The notes under the pieces were generated by a model. The model did no database searches. It saw only the letters and a list, made by a program, of their open reading frames with translations, and was not told the DNA's origin. From positions 1 through 64,000 of the forward strand of contig JAEPNK010000003.1 of the NCBI GenBank assembly GCA_017643495.1: 64,000 nt of DNA, in the 5' to 3' direction. The position numbers and the translations under genes were made by a program. This stretch comes from Rhizobiaceae bacterium (lineage in GTDB: Bacteria > Pseudomonadota > Alphaproteobacteria > Rhizobiales > Rhizobiaceae). Positions 36,704 to 44,098 of this stretch are shown in pieces (position 1 is the first letter of the stretch; every line of letters starts with the position of its first letter).

Positions 36704-37419
36704 TATGCCACCGCCTGCAACCGCTGTTGCGCAACGGCGAACCACTCATGCATGATTTCGCACCCGGCAAAGCGTTTTTTTGCTTCCAGCGCGGCAACCC
36801 CGGTTGTTCCGGTTCCCATGAACGGATCAAGCACGGTTTCACCGGCAATATTGGTCATGATCTTGCGCATCACGGCCATTGGCTTCACGGTCGGGTGAAA
36901 CTGTTTTGCACCGGTTGCCGGATCCACAAACGGCACCTTGGCAGGCCGGGCAACCGTTATGTGGCGCGCCTTGTCGGCGAGTTTTCCCTGTGGCTCGTAA
37001 CCGCGGTTCCAGGCATGAATGTAAAACTCGGTATCCGGTACGTAATGCTTGTTTGCCACCGGTTGCGGGTTGTTCTTGTGCATGCTCAACACGCAATGGC
37101 GGTGAAAATGCCGCTTCACCTGTGGCAGAAGGTCGACCAGCTGGTCATTGTGGCAGAACACGATTGCGGAATGCGCATATTCCGAATTGATGATTTCGTC
37201 ATTGAACCCCTTGTGCAGGGACATGCTTGCCACCCGGTCAAGGCCCTTGCGGGCGTTGCGATACTTGCCGCCTCCCCGCACATCAAACTTGTATGGCGGA
37301 TCGAAGCACATGCAATCCGCCTTGCCGAACGCTGAAACCAGCTCGGGAACCAGCTTGTATGCACAACCAAGCAAGGTCATGTTTTTCGGCCAAACGGCCG
37401 ATTCACGTGAATCTCTCAT
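36703..37419 (-). CDS. Beta-class DNA methyltransferase (N6-adenine or N4-cytosine)
   Basis: This 238-residue protein has motif IV DPPY (about 40-43) ahead of the SAM-binding motif I DPFMGTGTTG near the C-terminus, which is the beta-class order. HPTVKP, common in such enzymes, is present. DPPY suits adenine-N6 or cytosine-N4 transfer. No restriction endonuclease is nearby, so it is an orphan enzyme, perhaps protecting phage DNA. It overlaps both neighbours by a few bases. Confidence 0.85.
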   Translation of the reverse strand: MRDSRESAVWPKNMTLLGCAYKLVPELVSAFGKADCMCFDPPYKFDVRGGGKYRNARKGLDRVASMSLHKGFNDEIINSEYAHSAIVFCHNDQLVDLLPQVKRHFHRHCVLSMHKNNPQPVANKHYVPDTEFYIHAWNRGYEPQGKLADKARHITVARPAKVPFVDPATGAKQFHPTVKPMAVMRKIMTNIAGETVLDPFMGTGTTGVAALEAKKRFAGCEIMHEWFAVAQQRLQAVA

Positions 37420-37937
37420 ATCGCAAGTTCTCCCTCTATGCGGGCCAGCAATTGTTCGAATTCCGGGTCATCGCGCCTGTCCTCCACCTTCCGGCAAAGC
37501 TGGCAGACAGCGGGTTTTGAAACACCGATCGCGTTGGCAACCTGTTGCTGGCTGAACCCGAGCGATGTGTGCAGCAGATAGGCAGCCACTTCCCGCACGG
37601 CCGCAGCATCCATCCATTCGCGATTGTTGGTTGCCCTGATTTTCGGCGGGTTGCGCTTGACGACATCGATGTCAATGTCCAGGTCCCGCGCGACAAGTGC
37701 GCAAACCGACAGGTAACAGGCGAAAATCCGCTGACAGAATTGGGGCCCGGACTTTTCCAGTCCCGAAATTTCAGCAATCGCCTGCCGCAAACGGCGCTCA
37801 TAGGGCTGGACAAGTGGCAGACCGTGCTTCAGCCATCGGTCATAGCTCTTGCTCGCGCATTGTGCCGCCCGGACCAGCTTTTCCTTGCTGATGCCCAATT
37901 GCACCCGCTTTGCCTCTATGTCCTCGATCGCCGCCAT
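37416..37937 (-). CDS. DnaA domain IV-like DNA-binding protein
   Basis: In this 173-residue protein, the C-terminal 80 residues carry a helix-turn-helix (AAYLLHTSLGFSQQQVANAI, VSKPAVCQLCRKVEDRRDD). It resembles the DnaA C-terminal domain or small DnaA-like phage proteins. It could bind the origin or regulate replication. The N-terminal half is helical and unrecognised. Confidence 0.5.
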   Translation of the reverse strand: MAAIEDIEAKRVQLGISKEKLVRAAQCASKSYDRWLKHGLPLVQPYERRLRQAIAEISGLEKSGPQFCQRIFACYLSVCALVARDLDIDIDVVKRNPPKIRATNNREWMDAAAVREVAAYLLHTSLGFSQQQVANAIGVSKPAVCQLCRKVEDRRDDPEFEQLLARIEGELAI

Positions 37938-37942
37938 TCCTG

Positions 37943-38749
37943 TTACCGCCCGGCAGCTCCGATCGCAATCGTGCTGCTCGACAGCCCCTTGTTGTAGGAC
38001 GCAACCAGAACGCGGGTCAGGTTCAGGCCGGGTGATCCGCCGCTGATCCGTTTCATGGCCTCTGCATCGGCTGAAAACTGTGTGGGTGACCTGCCCCGCA
38101 AAACACTGACCAGACGGTCCTTGTCCATGCTTTCATTCTGCGAAATGATCCGGGCAAGCGCCTCGATGATGGTGCCTTTCAATGCCATGCGTTCGTTTGG
38201 CCAACCGGCACGGATACTCTCCAACGCCGCCACAACCGCCTCATGCCCGAAATACTGGATTGCCCGGGAAACCGCGGTCACGGCGTGGGTCTTGTTGGGG
38301 GCGGTATCGCCATGCACAGCCGCGACCTGACAACCCGCTTCCTCGACAGCAGCACAGACCGCCATCATCTTTTCGTCCCCGGCTTCCAGCCCTGCGTGAT
38401 ACCGCTCGATCGTGGAAACAGCAGAACGGTTTACATTGACCGCCAGAAAAGCCGCCGCCTCGTCGCGGAAACTTTCGAACCGGTAGACGCTGGCCGGCAC
38501 GGCATCGATCGCAGGATGCAGCTTGGCAGCCTCTGTCCTGTGCTGGCCGTCATAACAGTTGAACCGTCCATCCCCTTTTTCAGCCAGAATGACCGCGCCG
38601 AATTCCGCCCAGGTAAATTTCTTCAGGATTGTTGCGACCTTTACGGGCCGCAGGTCGCGCTGGTAATTCCGATCGACATCGATCAGATCAACATCAATCC
38701 ATTTCAGTTCCGGCTTCGGACCGGGATCAATCAGTTCTTCACTGCTCAT
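37943..38749 (-). CDS. ParB/Srx-type nuclease-domain protein
   Basis: The ATG with AAGGAG seven bases upstream gives 268 residues. The N-terminal domain has VDRNYQRDLRP and the ParB-like YDGQHRTEAA motif, as in phage ParB/DUF6551 proteins. The C-terminal half is helical. Since no ParA is present, a partition role is unlikely. Related proteins may be CTP- or ATP-using switches or DNA-binding factors. Confidence 0.65.
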   Translation of the reverse strand: MSSEELIDPGPKPELKWIDVDLIDVDRNYQRDLRPVKVATILKKFTWAEFGAVILAEKGDGRFNCYDGQHRTEAAKLHPAIDAVPASVYRFESFRDEAAAFLAVNVNRSAVSTIERYHAGLEAGDEKMMAVCAAVEEAGCQVAAVHGDTAPNKTHAVTAVSRAIQYFGHEAVVAALESIRAGWPNERMALKGTIIEALARIISQNESMDKDRLVSVLRGRSPTQFSADAEAMKRISGGSPGLNLTRVLVASYNKGLSSSTIAIGAAGR

Positions 38750-39089
38750 TTGGAACACTCCTTCTCCTGATTTGGTAGCCTTGGCGCCACAATGTCTCGA
38801 TGTGGATATTTGTTTGTTTCAGCTTCCGCCGGATTTTGCAGATCAGGACATCGGCAATTTTTATGTGCGGCTCTTCATTTTCGAGCATCCAGTAAACCGT
38901 TCGCATCAGGTTCTGCCGGCTAACCACCCTTCCGTTTGCTTCCCACAAAGCCGCAAAAAACTCGTTCTCCCGTTCGGAAAGATAGACAACATTCCCGTTG
39001 CTGATCAGAATGCCGCTGGCCTGGTCATAAACTTCAAGCAGTTTCGGCAGCGGTGAAGCGCAGATCGGACAAGGGGCACCGGGGGTCAT
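38739..39089 (-). CDS. OmpR-type winged-helix regulator with Cys pair
   Basis: This 116-residue protein has an N-terminal CPIC pair. It then carries a winged-helix DNA-binding domain of the transcriptional-regulator C-terminal type (ERENEFFAALWEANGRVVSR, IADVLICKIRRKL, TLWRQGYQI), without a receiver domain. Free-standing copies are common in alphaproteobacterial phages. It may control early genes. Confidence 0.65.
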   Translation of the reverse strand: MTPGAPCPICASPLPKLLEVYDQASGILISNGNVVYLSERENEFFAALWEANGRVVSRQNLMRTVYWMLENEEPHIKIADVLICKIRRKLKQTNIHIETLWRQGYQIRRRSVPNEQ

Positions 39090-39391
39090 TGGCTTTCCTT
39101 CACGGTCACATAGACAAGCAGGAAAGCCGCCAGCATGCGCATTGCCCCTTCCGTTTTTTTCACCGCTTCCAGATCCCCGGAAAGCACGGCAACGGCAAGG
39201 CCGACAGCCTCTTCAGGCGTGACGGTCAGTTCCGGCTGCACATCACCCGGATCATGGCCGCCGTGCAGGTCGGCAATTTCACTATCGGAAAGTTTGACAA
39301 CGGAAAGGCTGCCATCCTCATGATCGAGCAGCAGCCGCGATGCCCCGCCCTCTGCCAGTCGGACCTGGTACCGGATGTACCCCTTGCTCAT
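39086..39391 (-). CDS. Hypothetical early protein
   Basis: The ATG overlaps the stop of the 27-codon gene before it (TGATG); 101 residues. The middle is acidic and the C-terminal stretch hydrophobic (MLAAFLLVYVTV), which could be a membrane helix or buried core. Family unknown. Its stop overlaps the winged-helix gene start. Confidence 0.45.
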   Translation of the reverse strand: MSKGYIRYQVRLAEGGASRLLLDHEDGSLSVVKLSDSEIADLHGGHDPGDVQPELTVTPEEAVGLAVAVLSGDLEAVKKTEGAMRMLAAFLLVYVTVKESQ

Positions 39392-39474
39392 CAACCGACA
39401 AACCGCAGGATGCTGACCGCACCCATGAGAAACACAGAAAAGGTCAGTATGCCCAAATGCATGTAGAATTTCAT
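39391..39474 (-). CDS. 27-residue single-span membrane peptide
   Basis: This short gene is coupled on both sides: its ATG overlaps the stop of the cro-like gene, and its TGA overlaps the next start. AAGGAGG lies seven bases before the start. The peptide is one hydrophobic helix (HLGILTFSVFLMGAVSILRF) with a short charged start. Strong signals for such a short frame argue that it is real. Function unknown; a small toxin-like or lysis-regulating peptide is possible. Confidence 0.6.
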   Translation of the reverse strand: MKFYMHLGILTFSVFLMGAVSILRFVG

Positions 39475-39680
39475 TGTGCGGCCTCCTTCTCGCCGATCAG
39501 CTCGTCCAGCGCATCGTCAAATTTTTTCAACGTGCGGATGTTTGACTGGATTTTTCCGGAAACCGCGTCGAACCACGTGCGATGGGCAACGCCCGCTCGT
39601 GTGTAGAGCTGCAGCGCGGATATCTTGTGGTCACGTCTGCGCTGGTTGATTTGTTCGATTGTGTGAATTTGCTGGCCCAT
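39471..39680 (-). CDS. Cro-like small DNA-binding protein
   Basis: This 69-residue protein has a helix-turn-helix pattern (ISALQLYTRAGVAHRTWFDAV). It is divergent from the repressor gene, and the shared operator GCGAATAAATTCGC lies between them. First gene of the leftward early operon, the place of cro in lambda-like switches. Confidence 0.65.
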   Translation of the reverse strand: MGQQIHTIEQINQRRRDHKISALQLYTRAGVAHRTWFDAVSGKIQSNIRTLKKFDDALDELIGEKEAAQ

Positions 39681-39796
39681 GCTTTGACTTTCCGAATCAC
39701 CTTCATTACTTCGTACAATGATGCGAATAAATTCGCATTGTACAAGGGCCGAAGATGTTTTTGAGTTGTGCGTCCCAAAGTTCTACGCCTGTTGTC
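39681..39796. promoter_or_regulatory. Divergent control region of repressor and cro-like gene
   Basis: The 14-bp palindrome GCGAATAAATTCGC at 39723-39736 sits inside a wider imperfect dyad bounded by GTACAATG and CATTGTAC (39713-39742). The same 14-bp palindrome, with one central base changed, lies inside the excisionase promoter, so it is the likely repressor operator. I cannot fix the -35/-10 boxes here. Confidence 0.7.
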
Positions 39797-40396
39797 ATGG
39801 AAGACACGCGCCGCGAACAGCAGGAATGGGTGAATTACCTGACGGAAGCGTTGGGGATGTCCGTGTCCGCTTTGGCCAAGAATTCTTCCATATCGCCATC
39901 AACGCTCAACAAGTTCATGAACAACACGAACGAAAAGTTTTTGTTGTCAGCCAAAACCCTACAGAAACTATCGAACTATAGCGGCGTTCCGGTTCTGCAA
40001 TTACCGGCCAATGGGGGGCGTGGATTCAGGGAACAGGAAGCCATCCCCTTCATCTATGACAGCAGCCGTGATGAACGCCTGCAAATGGCGGTACGAAACA
40101 TGTTGGGGAATTCGCCCAGCCGCACCGCATGGCAGATCAAGTCTTACTCACTGGACCTGGAAGGCATCATGCCGGGCGACATTGTGATTGTGGATCAGGG
40201 CCTGTCTGCCTCAAACGGCAAACAGGTATGCGCACAAATCTATAACAACGCTGTTGGCGCGGCCCAGACAGTCTTCAGGCTACATCGGCAACCCTATCTG
40301 ATGACCCATTCAAGCAAAGAGATAGAAACACCCGTCCTGGTCGATGGCAGCAATGTGAAGATCATGGGCGTGATAGATGGATTACTTCGTCAGTGA
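39797..40396 (+). CDS. Phage repressor (HTH plus LexA-like C-terminal domain)
   Basis: The inner ATG gives 199 residues; an upstream start would run into the operator. The N-terminal helix-turn-helix is at VSALAKNSSISPSTLNKFMN. The C-terminal beta-rich domain with GIMPGDIVIVDQGL resembles the S24/LexA fold. The usual D-S-M-x-P serine is absent (LDLEGIMPGD), so self-cleavage in an SOS response is doubtful and another inducing mechanism may operate. It should keep the prophage silent. Confidence 0.8.
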   Translation: MEDTRREQQEWVNYLTEALGMSVSALAKNSSISPSTLNKFMNNTNEKFLLSAKTLQKLSNYSGVPVLQLPANGGRGFREQEAIPFIYDSSRDERLQMAVRNMLGNSPSRTAWQIKSYSLDLEGIMPGDIVIVDQGLSASNGKQVCAQIYNNAVGAAQTVFRLHRQPYLMTHSSKEIETPVLVDGSNVKIMGVIDGLLRQ

Positions 40397-40701
40397 TCTG
40401 GACTGCTCTTGAATTCTTGCGGTCATCATTTGTGTTTACGGTAGAAAGCTTGGCAACAATTGTTGCAATGCTGACATCCTGGGCCGTTTACCTGGTTTTG
40501 ATTATTGGCCCTTTGTTCCTGGCCGGAAAGTATTGGACTTACCGTGAGAAAGTTTCTCACAAACCAGACTTTCAACCGCTGCCACTCTGGTTGAAAATCG
40601 CTCTGCTCCTGCTTCTCATTCTGTCGCTGCTGGTCGGTCTCGCAGCAATTGAAAAGACAGGCTGGCTGCTCGTCAACGGCCCTGCTTCATCCACTCAATG
40701 A
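40393..40701 (+). CDS. Two-span membrane protein co-expressed with the repressor
   Basis: This 102-residue protein starts with GTG overlapping the repressor stop (GTGA), so it should be made in the lysogen. Hydrophobic helices lie near 14-45 and 66-86, joined by a basic loop. Such genes next to a repressor often serve superinfection exclusion; no sequence family is recognised. Confidence 0.6.
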   Translation: MIWTALEFLRSSFVFTVESLATIVAMLTSWAVYLVLIIGPLFLAGKYWTYREKVSHKPDFQPLPLWLKIALLLLLILSLLVGLAAIEKTGWLLVNGPASSTQ

Positions 40702-40725
40702 ATGTCGCCGCTGCGATCCAGCTTA

Positions 40726-40838
40726 CTTAACAAATGTCCGGACATTGATTTTTCATAATCACACGCATTTTCACTTAACAAATGTCCGGACATGAAGCGA
40801 AGCCGCCAGTTTCTTTCACTTAACAAATGTCCGGACAC
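40726..40838. promoter_or_regulatory. Three copies of a 20-bp operator-like repeat
   Basis: CTTAACAAATGTCCGGACAT occurs at 40726-40745 and 40774-40793, and with its last base changed at 40819-40838. Each includes the palindrome TGTCCGGACA. Spacings are 48 and 45 bp. Copies are in the same orientation in an intergenic region before the excisionase promoter. A second regulator distinct from the GCGAATWAATTCGC repressor is implied. Confidence 0.8.
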
Positions 40839-40940
40839 ACGCGCGCCTCAAACACGCTGTGATTTTCCATTTAAAGTCGAAAAATACGAATTTGTTCGTA
40901 AGTTCATGCAGTGAAAGAGAACTAATTCAGCAAATGGGAA

Positions 40941-40968
40941 TTGACGCGAATTAATTCGCGTATATATT
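40941..40968 (+). promoter_or_regulatory. Excisionase-operon promoter with repressor operator
   Basis: TTGACG (40941-40946) and TATATT (40963-40968) are 16 bp apart. The spacer contains the palindrome CGCGAATTAATTCGCG (40945-40960), the same operator core as at 39723. Repressor binding would cover the promoter. It drives the excisionase-like gene 28 bp downstream. Confidence 0.8.
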
Positions 40969-40995
40969 CGAATCACCCGAAACCGGAGTGATACG

Positions 40996-41334
40996 ATGCA
41001 AGAAGACACGCTACCCAATAGCCTGGTCTCCTCCCTCAAGGCTGAAACCTTGTCCCTGGACGAGGTGGCAAGCGTGATCGGAAGAGCTCCGGAGACCGTT
41101 CGGCGCAATTGTCGCAAGTGGAATGAACGGTTCGGGTTCCCCCTGCCGGTCCGGGGTACGGACTGGCGCTTTCCGGCGGCGGCGCTGCGTCAGTATTTGC
41201 GTTCAGGCGGCGCTGCCCCGGAAGAACGGCGCAAGCCGGTAAACGACAATGCCGGCATCGGGGCGGATGCCCCTGCCGATTACATATCAGAAGCGCGCAA
41301 GGGCCTGCATGCCCGTTATGGCAGCAAGCGATGA
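40996..41334 (+). CDS. Excisionase-like / MerR-type HTH protein
   Basis: This 112-residue protein has a helix-turn-helix at LSLDEVASVIGRAPETVRRN followed by a wing-like WRFPAAALRQYL, the layout of phage Xis/AlpA-type proteins. The C-terminal part is disordered. It is the first gene of the rightward operon ending in integrase. A role in excision or early regulation is inferred. Confidence 0.6.
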   Translation: MQEDTLPNSLVSSLKAETLSLDEVASVIGRAPETVRRNCRKWNERFGFPLPVRGTDWRFPAAALRQYLRSGGAAPEERRKPVNDNAGIGADAPADYISEARKGLHARYGSKR

Positions 41335-41504
41335 CGGCCGCCGGCAAAACAACGCGCCAGAAGCCGGGAACAACCGGCAGGTGGCACCCTGCTCCGCGCA
41401 AGCGCCTCATACACCCCATGCGGCAGGAATTCACAAACCGCCAGCCAGCGCCGGTCACCCTCCCCAAACTCAAATGGCTTGAACGGCAGGAGCAGAAACC
41501 ATGA
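41331..41504 (+). CDS. 57-residue basic protein
   Basis: A short gene coupled to both neighbours by ATGA overlaps. The protein is basic and Pro-rich with a hydrophilic, tail-like character and a LKWLERQEQ end. No family known. Coupling and continuous coding through the gap between two genes support it. Confidence 0.5.
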   Translation: MTAAGKTTRQKPGTTGRWHPAPRKRLIHPMRQEFTNRQPAPVTLPKLKWLERQEQKP

Positions 41505-41719
41505 AGACAGTCAGGTTTATCGTCGAACGTGCAATCTATGACGGGAAGAAGGTTCCACCCGCAAACTGGAATTACTGGCGCATCAGCCGGCAGGGCCAAA
41601 AGGTGCAAATCCTGTCACATCCGGATGACAAGAACGCCCTCTCCATTCACTTGAGTGAAATTGATGACCTCATAGCGGACCTGCAGACCATCAGGAACAC
41701 CGGGGAGAACCGGTCATGA
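41501..41719 (+). CDS. Small hypothetical phage protein
   Basis: This 72-residue protein has a beta-rich first half (FIVERAIYDGKKV, WRISRQGQKVQIL) and a helical end. It overlaps both neighbours by four bases. Not recognised. Confidence 0.45.
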   Translation: MKTVRFIVERAIYDGKKVPPANWNYWRISRQGQKVQILSHPDDKNALSIHLSEIDDLIADLQTIRNTGENRS

Positions 41720-42033
41720 CCCCGACACCACCACTTGCACCCGATGCAAGCCCCCTGCTCGATACGGACTGGCACAAGACGCTGACAGGCTCACAACGCG
41801 AAGCACTAGCCAGCATCATTCGTCACAAGACAGTGCTGATCCGCAACCGCTGGCGCAACCGTGCCCACAATCTCGGTCACCAGACCCATGAAGTGCTGGC
41901 CCGTCACGGCCTTGTCCGCATCGACAGGACATGCACCCCGCACACGCTTTCGGCAACCGGCAAGGGGCGCGATGTCGCCACCCTGCTGAAATGCAAGAGC
42001 CTGCCAAGGCGGGAACTCAAATACACGGTTTGA
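41716..42033 (+). CDS. Small phage protein with possible winged helix
   Basis: This 105-residue protein includes ALASIIRHKTVLIRNRWRNR, a helical segment, then VLARHGLVRID and LSATGKGRDVATLLK, which fits a small winged-helix fold. No family name. It is part of the excisionase-integrase operon. Confidence 0.45.
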   Translation: MTPTPPLAPDASPLLDTDWHKTLTGSQREALASIIRHKTVLIRNRWRNRAHNLGHQTHEVLARHGLVRIDRTCTPHTLSATGKGRDVATLLKCKSLPRRELKYTV

Positions 42034-42137
42034 AGCTGCAACCGCATCTGCAGTTTCAACAGGCGTGGCCGGCACAGTGAGCAATGCCGGTCACGCACCT
42101 TTCAATCGACCGCCAGTAACCGCGTAAGGGAAACACC

Positions 42138-43418
42138 ATGCCGAAGATCCTTTATATCGAAGAAAACCCGGATCCACGTACCGGCCAGCCAAGGCCGCGG
42201 TTTGCCCCGTCAGCCGCGCTTTACAGGCTTGGTTACCGCCGCAAGAACCTCAAGCACGATGATGGCCGCTGGTTCACAATGGGCGAAGCGCGCGAGTGGT
42301 CCGATAAAATTGGCAGGGAAGCGAAATCCCTCAAGGTTTTGCAGAAGGCCGGTCTGGTCGATGCCACCGGGAAGAAGCGCAAAAAGGCAGTCTACACCCT
42401 GGGCAACCTGTTCGAGGATTGGCAAAACCCGAAACTGAATCCCCGCTTTGGCAGCCAGACCCTTGTCGAGGGCAGGAAAAGCCAGAAGCCGCTGGCCCCG
42501 CGCACCATCCGCTTTTACCGGCAGAATGCCCGCGTCATCGAGGACGAGTGCATCGATGCATGGGCCAGCCCTGCAGATGCGTTCGACAAGACGATTACTT
42601 ACGGCATGTATGAGGAAATCTGGATCAGCCGGGGATTGCCGGTCGCCAATGCCGCGATGCGCACCCTGCAGGGCGCGTTCAAATGGGGCATCAAGCGCGG
42701 CAAGGTCCGGCTGGCGGTCAACCCGTGCAGCGAACTTGGCCTTGAAGGCGTCAAACCACGGGTCCGGGTCGGCACGATTGACGAAATCCTCACGCTGGTT
42801 GCCTGCGCAGACGCAATGGGCCTACCGGAAATCGGAGACATGATCATTCTCGCGGTCTGGACCGGCCAGCGACAGGAAGACCGCCTGCAGCTGCAGCACA
42901 AGGGCTTCATCGATGGCCGGACATACTTCCGCCAGAACAAGACAGGCAAGCTGGTATCCGTGAAGAACGCACCGGCCCTGACGGAACGGCTGGAAGCAGC
43001 GGCCGCCCGGCGAAAGCTTTACAGCATCATTTCACCATGGGTGATTCTGAACGAAAAGGACTGGCAGCCCTTCAAGGCGCGTCTTTACACCCGCCGCTTT
43101 GAAAGCGTCCGCAAACTGGCATCGACCGGGAAGGTCCGTTTTCTTGGCCAGGAATACACCTATGCAAAACCGATCGAAACGGTTGCCACCCTGACAGACC
43201 AGGACTTGAGGGATACGGCCGTGACATGGCTGGCCCGCGCGAAAAACGACTTCATAGCAATTTGCAGCATCACCGGCCACGAACTTGAAAGCGCCACGCG
43301 GATTCTGCGCCACTATCTCGAACTGAACGAGGAAATCAGCGATGGCGCCATCGAGAAGATGGTCAGCTGGTACGAGGAAAGCATCCAGCAGAAAGGACAA
43401 ACGGATGACGGATCATGA
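42138..43418 (+). CDS. int: Prophage tyrosine integrase
   Basis: This 426-residue enzyme has catalytic motifs WTGQRQED (first Arg), DLRDTAVTWLARA (Arg of the H-x-x-R box, with the usual His replaced), ITGHELES (second His region) and a terminal Tyr in RHYLEL. It integrates the phage at the tRNA-Thr 3' half; attR begins 432 bp downstream. The protein differs clearly from the left cassette's recombinase although both use the same tRNA. Confidence 0.9.
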   Translation: MPKILYIEENPDPRTGQPRPRFAPSAALYRLGYRRKNLKHDDGRWFTMGEAREWSDKIGREAKSLKVLQKAGLVDATGKKRKKAVYTLGNLFEDWQNPKLNPRFGSQTLVEGRKSQKPLAPRTIRFYRQNARVIEDECIDAWASPADAFDKTITYGMYEEIWISRGLPVANAAMRTLQGAFKWGIKRGKVRLAVNPCSELGLEGVKPRVRVGTIDEILTLVACADAMGLPEIGDMIILAVWTGQRQEDRLQLQHKGFIDGRTYFRQNKTGKLVSVKNAPALTERLEAAAARRKLYSIISPWVILNEKDWQPFKARLYTRRFESVRKLASTGKVRFLGQEYTYAKPIETVATLTDQDLRDTAVTWLARAKNDFIAICSITGHELESATRILRHYLELNEEISDGAIEKMVSWYEESIQQKGQTDDGS

Positions 43419-43728
43419 GAACAAGACCGAAGGGCAAGCCCTTGCACAGAAACTGCCAGACAGCGCCAAGCTGGCAATCGCGAATGAAGCGATCAGGCGC
43501 GGAACGGACGCATTCAGTGATGTTTTAAGCAATAGCGGCCTCACCTATTTTGAGGCAGCGCGGGCCACCGGCAATCTTGTAGCCTCTCTCTGCCTGACGA
43601 TAACACAAGGTGACCGAGAAGCGGCCATAAAGCTGCTCGAAGGGGCAACGCTACCCTCCGCATTGATTGCCATTCATAACCGCAAGGCAGTCAAATGCTC
43701 AAAAAAGGACCCGGAGAAAATGCAATGA
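43405..43728 (+). CDS. Small hypothetical protein after integrase
   Basis: This 107-residue helical protein starts 14 bases before the integrase stop. Mostly small residues, no membrane segment. Its 3' end lies just before the likely integrase arm sites. Function unknown. Confidence 0.45.
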   Translation: MTDHENKTEGQALAQKLPDSAKLAIANEAIRRGTDAFSDVLSNSGLTYFEAARATGNLVASLCLTITQGDREAAIKLLEGATLPSALIAIHNRKAVKCSKKDPEKMQ

Positions 43729-43750
43729 GCAGAAAGCCGGAAACACAAAT

Positions 43751-43812
43751 TTCGTTGCACACTTTGACTGTGCAACGAAACAGGCCAAAAACCCGTTGCA
43801 CGAGCGTTGCAC
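43751..43812. repeat. CGTTGCAC repeats, likely integrase arm sites
   Basis: TTCGTTGCACA (43751-43761) and its inverted copy (43769-43779) form an 11-bp hairpin. Two more direct copies of CGTTGCAC lie at 43794 and 43805, 11 bp apart. The cluster is 38 bp from attR, where arm-type sites of tyrosine integrases lie. Function inferred. Confidence 0.6.
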
Positions 43813-43849
43813 AGTTTTTCCAGAAAGTGTCTCAAGTCATTGAAAAATA

Positions 43850-43896
43850 TGGTGCCCCCACACGGACTCGAACCGCGGACCTACTGATTACAAATC
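43850..43896 (-). repeat. Prophage attachment site attR
   Basis: A 47-bp direct repeat of 4687-4733 forming the 3' part of tRNA-Thr. The crossover lies somewhere in this segment, probably near the anticodon loop. Confidence 0.95.
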
Positions 43897-43925
43897 AGTT
43901 GCTCTACCAGCTGAGCTATAGGGGC
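43850..43925 (-). tRNA. tRNA-Thr (UGU anticodon)
   Basis: The complement folds into a 76-nt cloverleaf with a 7-bp acceptor stem (GCCCCTA with TGGGGGC), the anticodon loop TTTGTAA giving anticodon UGU, the T-loop TTCGAGT and an encoded CCA end. The gene is intact: the prophage restores the 3' half on integration. Confidence 0.95.
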
Positions 43926-44098
43926 TGAGGCAGAACCGGATCGTACAGGAATCCATTTGTTGCCTTCGCTGGATGCGTCTTTATTCCCTTTTCATTCCTG
44001 TTGCAACCCATCTTTGCAGGTTGTTTGCACTCTTTGAATATCCGTACCTTTCCCAAGACACACACTTTGCTGATTTGCGGGAATACCCTCAAACATTC

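Noticed and set aside
43695-43928. 77-codon frame ending in the antisense of tRNA-Thr
   Set aside because: The C-terminal part is the well-known false peptide read from tRNA genes; the end would change on prophage excision.
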